Source: Clostridia bacterium (GTDB lineage Bacteria; Bacillota; Clostridia; Oscillospirales; Acutalibacteraceae). Taken from it: a DNA stretch of 64,000 nucleotides. The translations under genes were made by a program, and so were the position numbers. Position 1 is the stretch's first letter. Every line of letters begins with the position of its first letter. The DNA is taken from assembly GCA_017439545.1 (NCBI GenBank), contig JAFSIW010000023.1, positions 1 to 64,000 of the forward strand, written 5' to 3'. Under the pieces are notes generated by a model. It saw only the letters and a list, made by a program, of their open reading frames with translations, had not been told where the DNA came from and did no database searches. Shown here one piece after another: positions 25,685 through 35,067 of this stretch.

Positions 25685-26353
25685 ATGAAACAAATTTTCG
25701 GATCGGACGTATTACAGATCCAACCCTGCCAAAACGGATTTATTTTTGTCATCAAGCAAGAAGAACGGGACGATAAAGCGGTGGTTACCTACAAAATGAT
25801 GGACTTTGAGCGAATGACCATCGCTCCCGTGACCCGCAACGTCTATTTGCTGGAAAAATTCGGCAATCTGTTTGAACGGTTTGACGATAAGCCGGACGAT
25901 TTTCTCAACCTGCGCACCCTGATGCTGCCCGACCGCAAATTGCTGACGGTGGATCAAAAGGGGGCGGCAACCGTGACTGCTTCCGACGGCGGTCGGCTGT
26001 TGCGCGCCGATCTGACCTATAACGGCTGTGCGCCCGACTGTTTGGTGGCAGGGCCGACCTGCTTTTTCGCCTCCTATCCCGAGGCGGGCGCGGTTATTCG
26101 GTATCACGCAGGCACGTTGCGCCGTGAAATGCGTGTGGGGGGCGGTGGGGCACCCATGCCCCGACCGGAAGGGCTGTATTATCAGAACGGACAGCTTCTG
26201 ATCTGTATGCCCACTTTGCATAAGGTGATGGAGCTGAACGCCAAAACGCTGGAGCTGCAGGATTACGAGACCTTTGAAGAGCCGGTGCATCGGTATCTGA
26301 AGTATAACGCCAACGAGATCGTGCTGTTGGATTCCGGCGCTTATAAATTGTAA
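25685..26353 (+). CDS. Hypothetical protein after rex
   Basis: 222 residues from the ATG at 25685; GTG at 25676 is an alternative. There are no membrane segments or metal motifs. The sequence alternates short beta strands and contains a GGGGAPMPRPEGLYY loop, reminiscent of a partial beta-propeller, but I do not recognise the family. It lies between rex and the murC fusion in the same direction. Confidence 0.65.
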   Translation: MKQIFGSDVLQIQPCQNGFIFVIKQEERDDKAVVTYKMMDFERMTIAPVTRNVYLLEKFGNLFERFDDKPDDFLNLRTLMLPDRKLLTVDQKGAATVTASDGGRLLRADLTYNGCAPDCLVAGPTCFFASYPEAGAVIRYHAGTLRREMRVGGGGAPMPRPEGLYYQNGQLLICMPTLHKVMELNAKTLELQDYETFEEPVHRYLKYNANEIVLLDSGAYKL

Positions 26354-26388
26354 TGGATGAGCTTTGATAAAGGACGGTTGAACAGGAT

Positions 26389-28332
26389 ATGTGCAACATT
26401 TCTGATTATATCAACGACCCGTCGCTGAAGCCCTTTTTGATCGGGATCGGCGGTGTGTCTATGCGCTCGTTGGCCGAAACCTTGTTTGCCAACGGGTGCG
26501 CCGTAGCCGGTTCGGATTTTAAGGAGTCCGAAACGGTGGAACAGCTTCGCAAAAACGGGATTCCCGTGGTTGTGGGGCATAAAGAAGAAAACGTGACGGG
26601 GGCGGACTATATCATCCGTTCCGCCGCTATTCACGAGGATAACCCCGAAATCGTGGCGGCGCGCCGTCTGGGTATTCCCGTGTTTGAACGGGCCCAAGGC
26701 TGGGGCGCAGTGATGCAAGGCTACCAAAAGGCGCTGTGTGTGGCGGGCACCCACGGCAAGACCTCTACCACCTCTATGCTCACCCACGTCGCTCTTGCGG
26801 CCGAAACCGATCCCACGGTAATGATCGGCGGTGATCTGCCCATTTTGGGTGGCGGTCATCGGGTGGGCGTGAGCAAAGAAGTGATTTTGCTGGAATCCTG
26901 CGAATATTGCAATTCCTTTTTACATTTTTGCCCCACCACGGCGGTCATTTTAAACGTAGAAGCCGATCATCTGGACTTCTTTAAGGATCTGGACGACGTG
27001 AAGGCATCCTTCCGCAAGTTTGCCCTGCGGGTACCGGAAGAAGACGGTCTTGCGGTGGCCAACGCAGACGATGCAGGGGCCATGGACTGCGTAAAAGACC
27101 TGCCTCGCCGTGTGGTCACCTTCGGGTTGGAAAATCAGGCGGATTATACTGCCTGCAACGTGACCTATCACCAAGGCACTACTACTTTTGAAGTGAAAAA
27201 AGACGGGCAATTTCTCACAAAGATCAAACTGTTGGTGCCCGGTCGCCATAACGTGCTCAATGCGCTGGCCTGCATTGCCACCGCCCATCAAAACGGTATG
27301 GACCTGAAAGCCATTGCCGACGGGTTGGAATCTTACACCGGTGTGGGGCGTCGGTTTGAGTTTAAGGGAGAATACGGCGGCGCGATGATCTACGATGATT
27401 ATGCCCACCACCCCGCCGAGATCAAAGCCTTGTTCGACGCGGTGGAGGAAATGGGATTTGACCGCATTATCGCGGTGTTCCAGCCCCATACCTATACCCG
27501 TACCCACGCCTTTTTTGAGGAGTTTGTGGAGCAGCTTTCCCGACCCGATCTGCTGGTGCTGGCCGACATTTTTGCTGCCCGTGAGGTCAACACCTTGGGG
27601 ATTTCGTCGGCGGATCTTGCCGCCCGCATCGACGGTAGCTATTACATTCCCGATTTTAACGAGATCGTGGAATTCTTAAAGAAAATGGCCCGCCCCGGGG
27701 ATTGTATTCTCACCATCGGCGCGGGAGAACTGAACAAGGTGTCGGGGGAATTGGCTCGCCAAGCCCAGACCCTGCCCCGCCGACGGGATCCCTTCGAGCA
27801 AGGGGTGGAAGACGGCGGCCTGCGGGAAGTGGGACAGATCAAGATCCTCATTTGCTATATGCTGCAGGCGGTGGGAGGCAAACTGCCCCGCCATCTGTTG
27901 GATCAGGCGCTGCAAAGTGATGGGCTGTGTAGCTTTTGGAATATTTCCATTGCCCTGTCGGGGTTGAAAGACACCGGCATGGTGGAGGAACTGACCGAGG
28001 ATGATGTGGTGAGTTATGGCATTACTCCGTCGGGCAAGGCTTGCGCCGCCGAGTTGGAAACCGCCGTACCCCTTGCCGTGCGGGAGCGGGCGGTGTTGCG
28101 AGCGGCATCCTTGCTGAAAAAGGCAAAGGCGGTGAAAGAAAATCGCATTTCCATCGCCAAGGCAGAGGAAGGTTACGTGGTGTCCTGCACCATCCCCGAT
28201 CGCAATATGGAACTGATGACCGTGCGCTTGGGAGTCAGCGACAGCCTGCAAGCCAATCTGATCAAAGAAAAGTTTTTAGAAAACCCCGCCGCTATCTACC
28301 AAAAGGTGTTGGAGGCGTTTGGCGTATATTAA
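26389..28332 (+). CDS. murC: MurC ligase fused to a DUF4364 domain
   Basis: 647 residues in one frame. Residues 1 to about 460 are UDP-N-acetylmuramate-L-alanine ligase: nucleotide fold LIGIGGVSMRSLA, ATP loop GTHGKTSTTS (120-129) and DDYAHHP (336-342). MurC normally stops near 460. From about 475 the sequence matches the clostridial DUF4364 pattern: IKILICYML, a winged-helix-like core, YGITPSGKACAAELETAVP, and VSCTIPDRNMELM to the end. No stop or frameshift separates the two. A regulatory domain on a peptidoglycan enzyme is inferred. Confidence 0.85.
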   Translation: MCNISDYINDPSLKPFLIGIGGVSMRSLAETLFANGCAVAGSDFKESETVEQLRKNGIPVVVGHKEENVTGADYIIRSAAIHEDNPEIVAARRLGIPVFERAQGWGAVMQGYQKALCVAGTHGKTSTTSMLTHVALAAETDPTVMIGGDLPILGGGHRVGVSKEVILLESCEYCNSFLHFCPTTAVILNVEADHLDFFKDLDDVKASFRKFALRVPEEDGLAVANADDAGAMDCVKDLPRRVVTFGLENQADYTACNVTYHQGTTTFEVKKDGQFLTKIKLLVPGRHNVLNALACIATAHQNGMDLKAIADGLESYTGVGRRFEFKGEYGGAMIYDDYAHHPAEIKALFDAVEEMGFDRIIAVFQPHTYTRTHAFFEEFVEQLSRPDLLVLADIFAAREVNTLGISSADLAARIDGSYYIPDFNEIVEFLKKMARPGDCILTIGAGELNKVSGELARQAQTLPRRRDPFEQGVEDGGLREVGQIKILICYMLQAVGGKLPRHLLDQALQSDGLCSFWNISIALSGLKDTGMVEELTEDDVVSYGITPSGKACAAELETAVPLAVRERAVLRAASLLKKAKAVKENRISIAKAEEGYVVSCTIPDRNMELMTVRLGVSDSLQANLIKEKFLENPAAIYQKVLEAFGVY

Positions 28333-28362
28333 GCCCAATCCATCATAAAGGAGTTTTGACCT

Positions 28363-29331
28363 ATGTTTTGTACCAAATGCGGAAGCGAAAACAAACCCGA
28401 AACAAAATTCTGTATCCATTGCGGCGCACCGATGTATCAAGCGCCTGCCCCTGTGCAGGAGCCTGCCCCCGTGCCGCCTGTTGAGGCTTACAGCCAACCT
28501 CAGCCTGCGGTCGTGGCACCCGTCTGTCCTCCTGCCGAAGAAAAGCCCAAAAAGAGCGGTAAGACCTCTCTGATTCTGGGTATCATTTCCCTCGTCACCT
28601 CTATTTGGATCGTGATCTCTTTGCCCTTGAGCATCATCGGTCTGATCTTAGGTGTTAAAAGCGACCGAAACAGCAAATCCCGCAAATGGGGTATTGCCAC
28701 CAACGCCGCCGCCTTGGGGATGTCCCTCATCAGCATCGTGTTGGTGGTAGTGCTGGTCATCGTGGCGATGGTGGGTTCCGTTGGCGAAACCACCTTCTAC
28801 GGTGATGGGTATGAGTTAACGTACAATAGTGATTGGCAGTATGATGCCGAACAAGAAGTGCTGATTTATGAAGACGGTGAAGTGATTCTTAACGAGCCGG
28901 AAACCTATACGATAGAGCAGTTTAAAGACTTTTCGTGGGATGACGAACAACAGATGAATAACCTCTACTATGCCCTTTGGGAAAATTTTTCACGCGCGTA
29001 TATGAGTGATGATATTACGGTGTGGAACAATCAGAATTCCTACAATGAAATTCAAGAGGGTGTGTATTGCTTTTATTATGAATATACCCCCATGTTTGAT
29101 GCCGACGGTAACTTTATAAAGGAGTACGATTATGTGATCCACGGCGGCGACCACGGCGCGTTTATTTTGATCCTCTGCCCCGAAAAGAACGTGGGCTATA
29201 CCTTTGAGGCCACTTTTGAAGGGGATATGACCGAAGGCTCTGAGATCGTTCTGGATCTGCTGTTTGATATCGAGATCCAAGACCCCTACGCCCAAAATGG
29301 CGACGCCACCGCCGATGTGGCAGCGAGATAA
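28363..29331 (+). CDS. Zinc-ribbon membrane protein with DUF4190-like domain
   Basis: 322 residues. Zinc ribbon C3, C6, C17, C20, then a Pro/Ala/Gln linker, two membrane helices at about 67-92 and 110-143 with the GLILGVKSDRNSKSRKWGIATNAAALGM loop typical of DUF4190, and an acidic extracytoplasmic domain of about 180 residues. The same zinc ribbon-linker-membrane design recurs at 42334. Good ribosome site. Function unknown. Confidence 0.75.
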   Translation: MFCTKCGSENKPETKFCIHCGAPMYQAPAPVQEPAPVPPVEAYSQPQPAVVAPVCPPAEEKPKKSGKTSLILGIISLVTSIWIVISLPLSIIGLILGVKSDRNSKSRKWGIATNAAALGMSLISIVLVVVLVIVAMVGSVGETTFYGDGYELTYNSDWQYDAEQEVLIYEDGEVILNEPETYTIEQFKDFSWDDEQQMNNLYYALWENFSRAYMSDDITVWNNQNSYNEIQEGVYCFYYEYTPMFDADGNFIKEYDYVIHGGDHGAFILILCPEKNVGYTFEATFEGDMTEGSEIVLDLLFDIEIQDPYAQNGDATADVAAR

Positions 29332-29383
29332 TCGGTACATAGACCGACAAAATTTTTGCAACAAACTTTTTCACATTTCCCCC

Positions 29384-29412
29384 TTGACAAAGGGGGATTT
29401 GTGTTGTATAAT
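29384..29412 (+). promoter_or_regulatory. infC operon promoter
   Basis: Perfect TTGACA (29384-29389), 17 bases, TATAAT (29407-29412). Confidence 0.85.
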
Positions 29413-29419
29413 CCCAATT

Positions 29420-29571
29420 ACGACAACAAAGTAGCGGATCATACCCGTCTCACCGTACGACCTTCAATGCGTCTACCGGTCAATATTCAAATCTTTCTGC
29501 TCTTGTGGGGCAGTTTGCTTGTGTATTGAGGATGGGTCTGCGCCCATCCTTTTTTGTTGAATTTTAGGAGG
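29420..29571 (+). promoter_or_regulatory. infC leader with terminator (probable L20 leader)
   Basis: A leader of about 160 bases separates the promoter from infC and ends in a terminator: AGGATGGG (29529-29536) pairs with CCCATCCT (29543-29550), followed by six Ts. In Firmicutes this position holds the L20 leader, where ribosomal protein L20 causes early termination of infC-rpmI-rplT. The gene order here is the same; binding-site details were not verified. Confidence 0.75.
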
Positions 29572-29580
29572 TGCTTTTCC

Positions 29581-30096
29581 ATTAGCAAGTCTGAACTTCC
29601 CATTAACGAGGAGATCCGCGACAAAGAAGTGCGGGTCATCACCAACGAGGGCGAACAACTGGGCATTTTGTCCATTGCCGACGCTCTGAAAGCGGCCGAA
29701 GACCGCAATCTGGATCTGGTTAAGATCGCTCCGGGTGCACAACCCCCTGTTTGCAAGATCATGGACTACGGTAAATACCGTTTTGATCAGGCCAAGCGGG
29801 AAAAAGAAGCCAAGAAAAACCAAAAGGTCATTGAACTCAAAGAGGTGCGTTTATCCCTGAACATTGACGTTCACGACTTTAACACCAAAGTGAACCAAGC
29901 CAAAAAGTTTATTGCCGCAGGCAACAAATTAAAGGTTTCCATTCGGTTCCGCGGCCGTGAGATGGGGCATCCCGAAATCGGTCAGGCCAATATGGAACGG
30001 TTTGCCGAGGCCATGGCTGAGGTAGCAAGTGTTGAAAAACCCGCCAAAATGGAAGGCAGAAACATGCTCATGTTTATGGCACCCAAAAAAGCCTAA
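29581..30096 (+). CDS. infC: Translation initiation factor IF-3, AUU start
   Basis: 171 residues. The reading frame starts at ATT (29581), nine bases after AGGAGG (29566-29571), giving the expected ISKSELPINEEIRDKEV N-terminus. No ATG exists near the homologous start; a TTG further upstream (29554) lies inside the terminator. AUU starts let IF-3 repress its own translation. The C-terminal RNA-binding motifs (KLKVSIRFRGREMGH) are intact. Confidence 0.95.
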   Translation: MSKSELPINEEIRDKEVRVITNEGEQLGILSIADALKAAEDRNLDLVKIAPGAQPPVCKIMDYGKYRFDQAKREKEAKKNQKVIELKEVRLSLNIDVHDFNTKVNQAKKFIAAGNKLKVSIRFRGREMGHPEIGQANMERFAEAMAEVASVEKPAKMEGRNMLMFMAPKKA

Positions 30097-30136
30097 TCAA
30101 ACACAATGTAATTCATTATTTTAGGAGGAACTTCAA

Positions 30137-30334
30137 ATGCCGAAAATCAAAACTCACAGCGGCGCAAAAAAACGTTTTAAACTTTCTAAAAACGGCAAAC
30201 CCTTGCGCGGCCACGCTTTCAAATCCCACATTCTGAACAAAAAGAGCACCAAACGGAAACGCAATCTCCGCAAAGTTGCCGTCGCCGACGTGACCAACTG
30301 CGCTCAAATCAAAAAACTGATTCCTTACAAATAA
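30137..30334 (+). CDS. rpmI: 50S ribosomal protein L35
   Basis: 65 residues, highly basic, with the standard [15 protein letters not shown] start and canonical length. AGGAGG is nearby. It lies between infC and rplT in the universal order. Confidence 0.97.
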   Translation: MPKIKTHSGAKKRFKLSKNGKPLRGHAFKSHILNKKSTKRKRNLRKVAVADVTNCAQIKKLIPYK

Positions 30335-30354
30335 TATCGGAGGTATAACGAACT

Positions 30355-30708
30355 ATGGCACGAGTAAAAGGCGCGTTGATGACACGCAAAAGAAGAAAAA
30401 AAGTTTTGAAACTTGCCAAAGGTTACTTTGGTTCCAAGCATAGACTGTTTAAAACGGCAAAACAAGCCGTGATGAAATCCGGCAACTATGCCTACATTGG
30501 CCGCAAACAAAGAAAACGTGATTTCCGTCGTTTGTGGATCACCCGTATTTCTGCCGCAGCCCGCGCTGAAGGCATGAACTACTCCACCTTTATGAACGGT
30601 CTGAAAAAAGCCAACATTTTGCTCAACCGCAAAATGCTGTCTGAGATCGCTATTGCCGATCCCGCCGCTTTTACCGCATTGGTAGAAAAGGCAAAAGCCG
30701 CTCTTTAA
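30355..30708 (+). CDS. rplT: 50S ribosomal protein L20
   Basis: 117 residues, with the typical [28 protein letters not shown] N-terminus and [13 protein letters not shown] near the end. Besides ribosome assembly, L20 is the likely repressor acting on the infC leader. Confidence 0.97.
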   Translation: MARVKGALMTRKRRKKVLKLAKGYFGSKHRLFKTAKQAVMKSGNYAYIGRKQRKRDFRRLWITRISAAARAEGMNYSTFMNGLKKANILLNRKMLSEIAIADPAAFTALVEKAKAAL

Positions 30709-30940
30709 TTTCGGGACGCACACAATCAGCGCAGAACAAAAGGAATACATTAACCAAAGAAAGGTGTTTTGTAAGGATGAACGGATATCTTGCAAGACAC
30801 CTTTTCGCCATTCTGTAAAAGGGATGTAATTTTCAATTCCTTTTTCGCCCTTTTTTCGCCCTCTCGACGTACCATCGTACGCCTTCGGAGCGAAGAAAAG
30901 GGCTTCTGCATCTTATTGTGAGCGTCCGAGGACTTGTTAT
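30709..30940. repeat. rplT terminator and a dispersed palindromic unit
   Basis: AAGGTGTTTTG...CAAGACACCTT (30760-30805) with trailing Ts ends the ribosomal operon. At about 30848-30903 follows a long hairpin CTTTTTTCG...CGAAGAAAAG with tip CGTAC-CAT-CGTACG. It has the same architecture as the units at 2337-2390 and 47052-47105. Confidence 0.7.
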
Positions 30941-31726
30941 ATGATCATTACTTCCAAAGAAAACCCCGCCGTAAAGCAAGCCGCAAAGCTGGCGGCCTCT
31001 GCCAAGGCGCGCAAAAAAGAAAAGGCGTTTATGACCGAAGGACTGCGCTTGTGCCGTGACGTGGCACAAAGCGGCGGTGTGATTCGTACTGCCTTTTTGA
31101 CCGAGGCTTTTGCACGGGACTTTGCCGAAGATGCCGCCGTGATCACCGCTGCCGCCCAACACGTTTTTACGGTCAGCGACGGGGTGATGCAACACCTGTC
31201 TGACACCGACAGTCCCCAAGGGGTGCTGTGCGTGTGCCAAAAGCCCGACTTTTCGGTTTTACCCCAAACGGCGGGTCGATTTGTGGTGTTGGAAAACGTA
31301 GGCGATCCCGCCAATTTAGGCGCCATCGCCCGCACCGCCGAAGCCTTGGGCGCAGACGGGTTGCTGGTTTCGGGGGGATGTGACGTGTATCATCCCAAAG
31401 CCCTGCGGGCTTCCATGGGGGCACTGTTGCGTCTGCCCGTTTTTGAAGCGGAGATCACCGCCATTTTAGCCCATCTCCGCTCTTTGGGAGTAACCACCCA
31501 CGCCGCGGTGGTGTATGATGCCGACTGCGCCGTCACCCAGTCGACTTTTGACCGCCCTTGCGCCGTGATTATCGGCAACGAAGCCAACGGCATTACCCCC
31601 GCCACCGCCGCCGCTTGTGACAGCCGCATCACCATTCCCATGGCGGGTCGGGCAGAATCCTTAAACGCCGCCGCCGCCGCTTGCATTCTCATTTGGGAAA
31701 TGATGGGCAGAGGAGGGGCGTTATGA
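30941..31726 (+). CDS. TrmH/SpoU-family RNA 2'-O-methyltransferase
   Basis: 261 residues. The N-terminal substrate-binding domain (ENPAVKQAAKLAASAKARKK) and SPOUT motifs VLENVGDPANLGAIARTAEA, IIGNEANGI and IPMAGRAESLNAAAA are clear. These enzymes methylate ribose in 23S rRNA or tRNA; the target is not predictable. The stop overlaps dprA by ATGA. First gene of the 30941-41092 housekeeping run. Confidence 0.9.
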   Translation: MIITSKENPAVKQAAKLAASAKARKKEKAFMTEGLRLCRDVAQSGGVIRTAFLTEAFARDFAEDAAVITAAAQHVFTVSDGVMQHLSDTDSPQGVLCVCQKPDFSVLPQTAGRFVVLENVGDPANLGAIARTAEALGADGLLVSGGCDVYHPKALRASMGALLRLPVFEAEITAILAHLRSLGVTTHAAVVYDADCAVTQSTFDRPCAVIIGNEANGITPATAAACDSRITIPMAGRAESLNAAAAACILIWEMMGRGGAL

Positions 31727-32934
31727 GCCATCCTGCCTATTGGATCGCCCTGCAAGCCGCCTTGGGCTACCACAGCAAAAAGGTTCGGGTACTGATGGAC
31801 TTTTTCTCGGATGCAGAGGGTGTGTTTCAGGCCACCGAACAGGAATTGCGGCGGTGTCCTACCCTCACCGAGCGGGAGATCCGATCCATTTTAGACCGTC
31901 CCTTTACAACCTCTAAGGCTATTTGGGAGGAATGCGGCAAAAGCGATATTACTCCCATCACCCCCGATCATCCTCATTATCCCGACGGATTTTGGAATTT
32001 GCCCGATATGCCCTGCGTATTGTATGTTAAGGGCAACCTGCCCCGTTTTGATCGGGACCCTGCCATCAGCGTTATCGGTACTCGTAAGCCCTCGGTTTAC
32101 GGCAAACTGGTATGTGAGCGTGTGGCATCGGTACTGGCGATTGCGGGTGTCACGGTGGTTTCAGGCGGTGCGCTGGGATTGGACAGCGTAGCCCATCAAG
32201 CCGCCCTCGACGTAAACGGAACTACCGTTGCGGTACTGGGGTGCGGCATCAATTACGGCTATCTAAAGGATAATCGGCAACTGCGGGACGAGATCTGTAA
32301 AAAGGGTGCGCTGGTCAGCGAATACGCTCCCAATGCGCCGGCTACCCGTTACACCTTTCCTGCCCGCAACCGATTGATTGCCGCTCTGTCTCTTGGCACG
32401 GTGGTCATTGAAGCGGGCGAAAAAAGCGGTACGCTCATTACCGCCGATCAAGCCTTAGAGCAAGGCAAAGACGTGTTTGCTTTGCCGGGGAACATCATGT
32501 CGCCCACCTTTAAAGGAAGCAACCGTCTGATCTCCCAAGGGGCGACTCCCATCTTTAACGGAATGGACATACTTCAAAAATACGAGCATCAATATTTTAA
32601 CCGATTGAATATGCATAAAGCGTGGGAATTGCACCAAGAACATATAAAGCAGATCCTGCATATTGAGTATGTGTCCGCTCCCGAAGTGTCGGCAGAGCCT
32701 TTGCCCAAGAAAGCGGCTGAGAAAAAAGTTTTGCAACCTGCACCAAAGGACTTGTCAGAAACCGCTGCCTTGGTGTATAATACTTTGTTGGGTGCAAAGC
32801 ACGGCTTGTCGTTAGACGATCTGCTGGAGCAAATGGATCTGCAAGCACCCATCCTACTGCGAGAACTGACCAAGCTGGAAATGAACGGTGAAATTGTCAA
32901 AGATCCCGCAGGCAACTATATGATCGAAAATTGA
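31723..32934 (+). CDS. dprA: DNA-processing protein DprA
   Basis: 403 residues. The extended Rossmann fold shows ISVIGTRKPSVYG, VVSGGALGLDSVAHQAAL, FPARNRLIAALS and GSRLIS-like GSNRLISQGA motifs. A C-terminal winged helix follows (about 330-403). DprA loads RecA on incoming single-stranded DNA during transformation. ATG at 31723 follows GGAGGGG and overlaps the methyltransferase gene. Confidence 0.92.
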   Translation: MSHPAYWIALQAALGYHSKKVRVLMDFFSDAEGVFQATEQELRRCPTLTEREIRSILDRPFTTSKAIWEECGKSDITPITPDHPHYPDGFWNLPDMPCVLYVKGNLPRFDRDPAISVIGTRKPSVYGKLVCERVASVLAIAGVTVVSGGALGLDSVAHQAALDVNGTTVAVLGCGINYGYLKDNRQLRDEICKKGALVSEYAPNAPATRYTFPARNRLIAALSLGTVVIEAGEKSGTLITADQALEQGKDVFALPGNIMSPTFKGSNRLISQGATPIFNGMDILQKYEHQYFNRLNMHKAWELHQEHIKQILHIEYVSAPEVSAEPLPKKAAEKKVLQPAPKDLSETAALVYNTLLGAKHGLSLDDLLEQMDLQAPILLRELTKLEMNGEIVKDPAGNYMIEN

Positions 32935-32958
32935 ATCCATCAAGGAGTAACGATAAAA

Positions 32959-35067
32959 ATGGCGAAATTAGTCATTGTGGAGTCCCCTTCCAAAATTAAA
33001 AGTGTACAAAAGTATTTGGGTGCCGGTTATGAGGTTATGGCATCGGTAGGTCACATTCGTGATCTGCCCAAAAAGGCCTTGAGCGTCAGCACCGACGGAA
33101 AATTCACCCCCAAATACGTCAACTCCCCCGGCAAAGAAGAGGTCATCAAAAAACTGCAGGATGCCGCCGCTAAAAGCGACCGAGTATATCTTGCCACCGA
33201 CCCCGACCGTGAGGGAGAAGCCATTGCCTGGCATTTGGCGCAATTGCTTGCGCTGTCGGATGAAGAACAAAATCGCATCACCTTTAATGCCATCACCAAA
33301 AACGCGGTGCAAGAAGGATTGCAACATCCCCGCACCATCGACAAGAATTTGGTGGATGCCCAGCAAGCCCGTCGGGTATTGGACCGCATTGTAGGTTATA
33401 AGCTCAGTCCGTTCCTTTGGAAAAAGGTTCGCCGAGGACTGTCGGCAGGGCGTGTGCAATCGGTGGTGGTGCGCTTGATCGTAGACCGTGAAAAAGAGAT
33501 CCGTGCTTTTGTGCCCGAAGAATATTGGTCGCTGGATGCGAAGCTGAGCGAAAAAGCCAACAGCCGTATGTTCGCCGCCAAACTGAACACCACCCTTGCG
33601 GGAGAAAAGATTGAGATTCACAACGGCGAACAAGCCGAAGCCATTCGCAACGCGGTAGAACACGCAGATTTTGTGGTGCAAACCGTGAAAAAAGGCACTC
33701 GCACCCAACAACCTGCCCCTCCCTTTATTACCTCTACCTTGCAACAGGATGCCGCCCGTAAATTCGGCATGACCGGTGAACGTACCATGCGTGCGGCACA
33801 AGGTCTTTACGAAGGGGTAGACATTCCCGGGGTGGGCACCACCGGTCTTATCACCTATATGCGTACCGACTCGGTGCGTATTTCCGAAGAAGCCCGCGCC
33901 GCAGGTAACGCTTATATTAAAGATACTTTTGGGGAAAAATATCTGCCCCAAAAACCCCGCTATTACAAGACCCGTGCTTCTGCCCAAGACGGTCACGAGG
34001 CCATTCGCCCCACCATGATCGAAATGACACCCGACAAGCTGAAGGGTACTCTGACGGGGGATCAATTCAAAATCTATAAACTGATCTGGGAGCGGTTTTT
34101 GGCAAGTCTGATGGCCGCCTGCGTGAAAAACACCCAGACGGTGGACATTGCCGCCGCCGATTATTTGTTCCGTGCCACCGGTTTCTCGGTGAAGTTTGAC
34201 GGGTATACGGCGCTGTATCAGGAATCCACCGACGAGGAAGAAGACCTGAAAGCCCTGCCCGATCTCACCGAAGGACAAAAACTCCACCTGCGGGAACTGA
34301 CCGGTAACCAACACTTTACCCAACCCCCCGCTCGGTATAACGATGCCACCCTCACCGAAGTGATGGAAAAAACAGGCATCGGTCGTCCTTCCACCTACGC
34401 TACCACCATTGCCACCGTCATTAAACGGGAATACGTGGAGCGGGAAAAGAAGACCTTAAAGCCCACCGTGTTGGGCGAGGTCACCACCGAGCTGATGTGC
34501 GATCTGTTCAAAGAAATTGTGGACACCAAGTTCACCGCTTCGATGGAAGAAGATCTGGACAAGGTGGCAGACGGCACCAAAACCTACGTGGAGACCTTGG
34601 ATAAATTCTACGATCCCTTTATGAACACCATCGCCGCCGCCGAAAAGAAGATGGAAGGCAAGCACGCCAAGATTCCCGACGAGGTCACCGACGAACTGTG
34701 CCCCAACTGCGGCAAAAACATGGTGATCAAAAGCGGTCGGTTCGGCAAATTCCTTGCCTGTTCGGGGTATCCCGAATGCAAAACCACCAAGCCCATTGTG
34801 GTACGCACCGAGGGGAATTGTCCCGTGTGCGGCAAACCCATGGTGGAACGCAAATCCAAAAAAGGCTATAAATATTTCGGGTGCGAAGGGTATCCCGAAT
34901 GCAAATATATGACGTGGGACACTCCCACCAAAGAAACCTGCCCCAACTGCGGCAAGACCCTGTTTAAACGGCGGGGCGGTATCATCGGATGCAACGATGA
35001 AGCCTGCGGGTTTGAGAAAAAAGCCACCCGCAAAAGCCGCAAAAAAGCGGAGGAAACGGATGAATAA
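32959..35067 (+). CDS. topA: DNA topoisomerase I
   Basis: 702 residues. TOPRIM domain at the start (LVIVESPSKIKSVQKYLG, ATDPDREGEAIAWHL), catalytic tyrosine Y300 in TYMRTDSVR, and three C-terminal zinc ribbons (CPNCGK, CPVCGK, CPNCGK, from about 580). It relaxes negative supercoils. The dprA-topA-trmFO order is standard in Firmicutes. The 3' end overlaps trmFO by eight bases. Confidence 0.96.
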   Translation: MAKLVIVESPSKIKSVQKYLGAGYEVMASVGHIRDLPKKALSVSTDGKFTPKYVNSPGKEEVIKKLQDAAAKSDRVYLATDPDREGEAIAWHLAQLLALSDEEQNRITFNAITKNAVQEGLQHPRTIDKNLVDAQQARRVLDRIVGYKLSPFLWKKVRRGLSAGRVQSVVVRLIVDREKEIRAFVPEEYWSLDAKLSEKANSRMFAAKLNTTLAGEKIEIHNGEQAEAIRNAVEHADFVVQTVKKGTRTQQPAPPFITSTLQQDAARKFGMTGERTMRAAQGLYEGVDIPGVGTTGLITYMRTDSVRISEEARAAGNAYIKDTFGEKYLPQKPRYYKTRASAQDGHEAIRPTMIEMTPDKLKGTLTGDQFKIYKLIWERFLASLMAACVKNTQTVDIAAADYLFRATGFSVKFDGYTALYQESTDEEEDLKALPDLTEGQKLHLRELTGNQHFTQPPARYNDATLTEVMEKTGIGRPSTYATTIATVIKREYVEREKKTLKPTVLGEVTTELMCDLFKEIVDTKFTASMEEDLDKVADGTKTYVETLDKFYDPFMNTIAAAEKKMEGKHAKIPDEVTDELCPNCGKNMVIKSGRFGKFLACSGYPECKTTKPIVVRTEGNCPVCGKPMVERKSKKGYKYFGCEGYPECKYMTWDTPTKETCPNCGKTLFKRRGGIIGCNDEACGFEKKATRKSRKKAEETDE

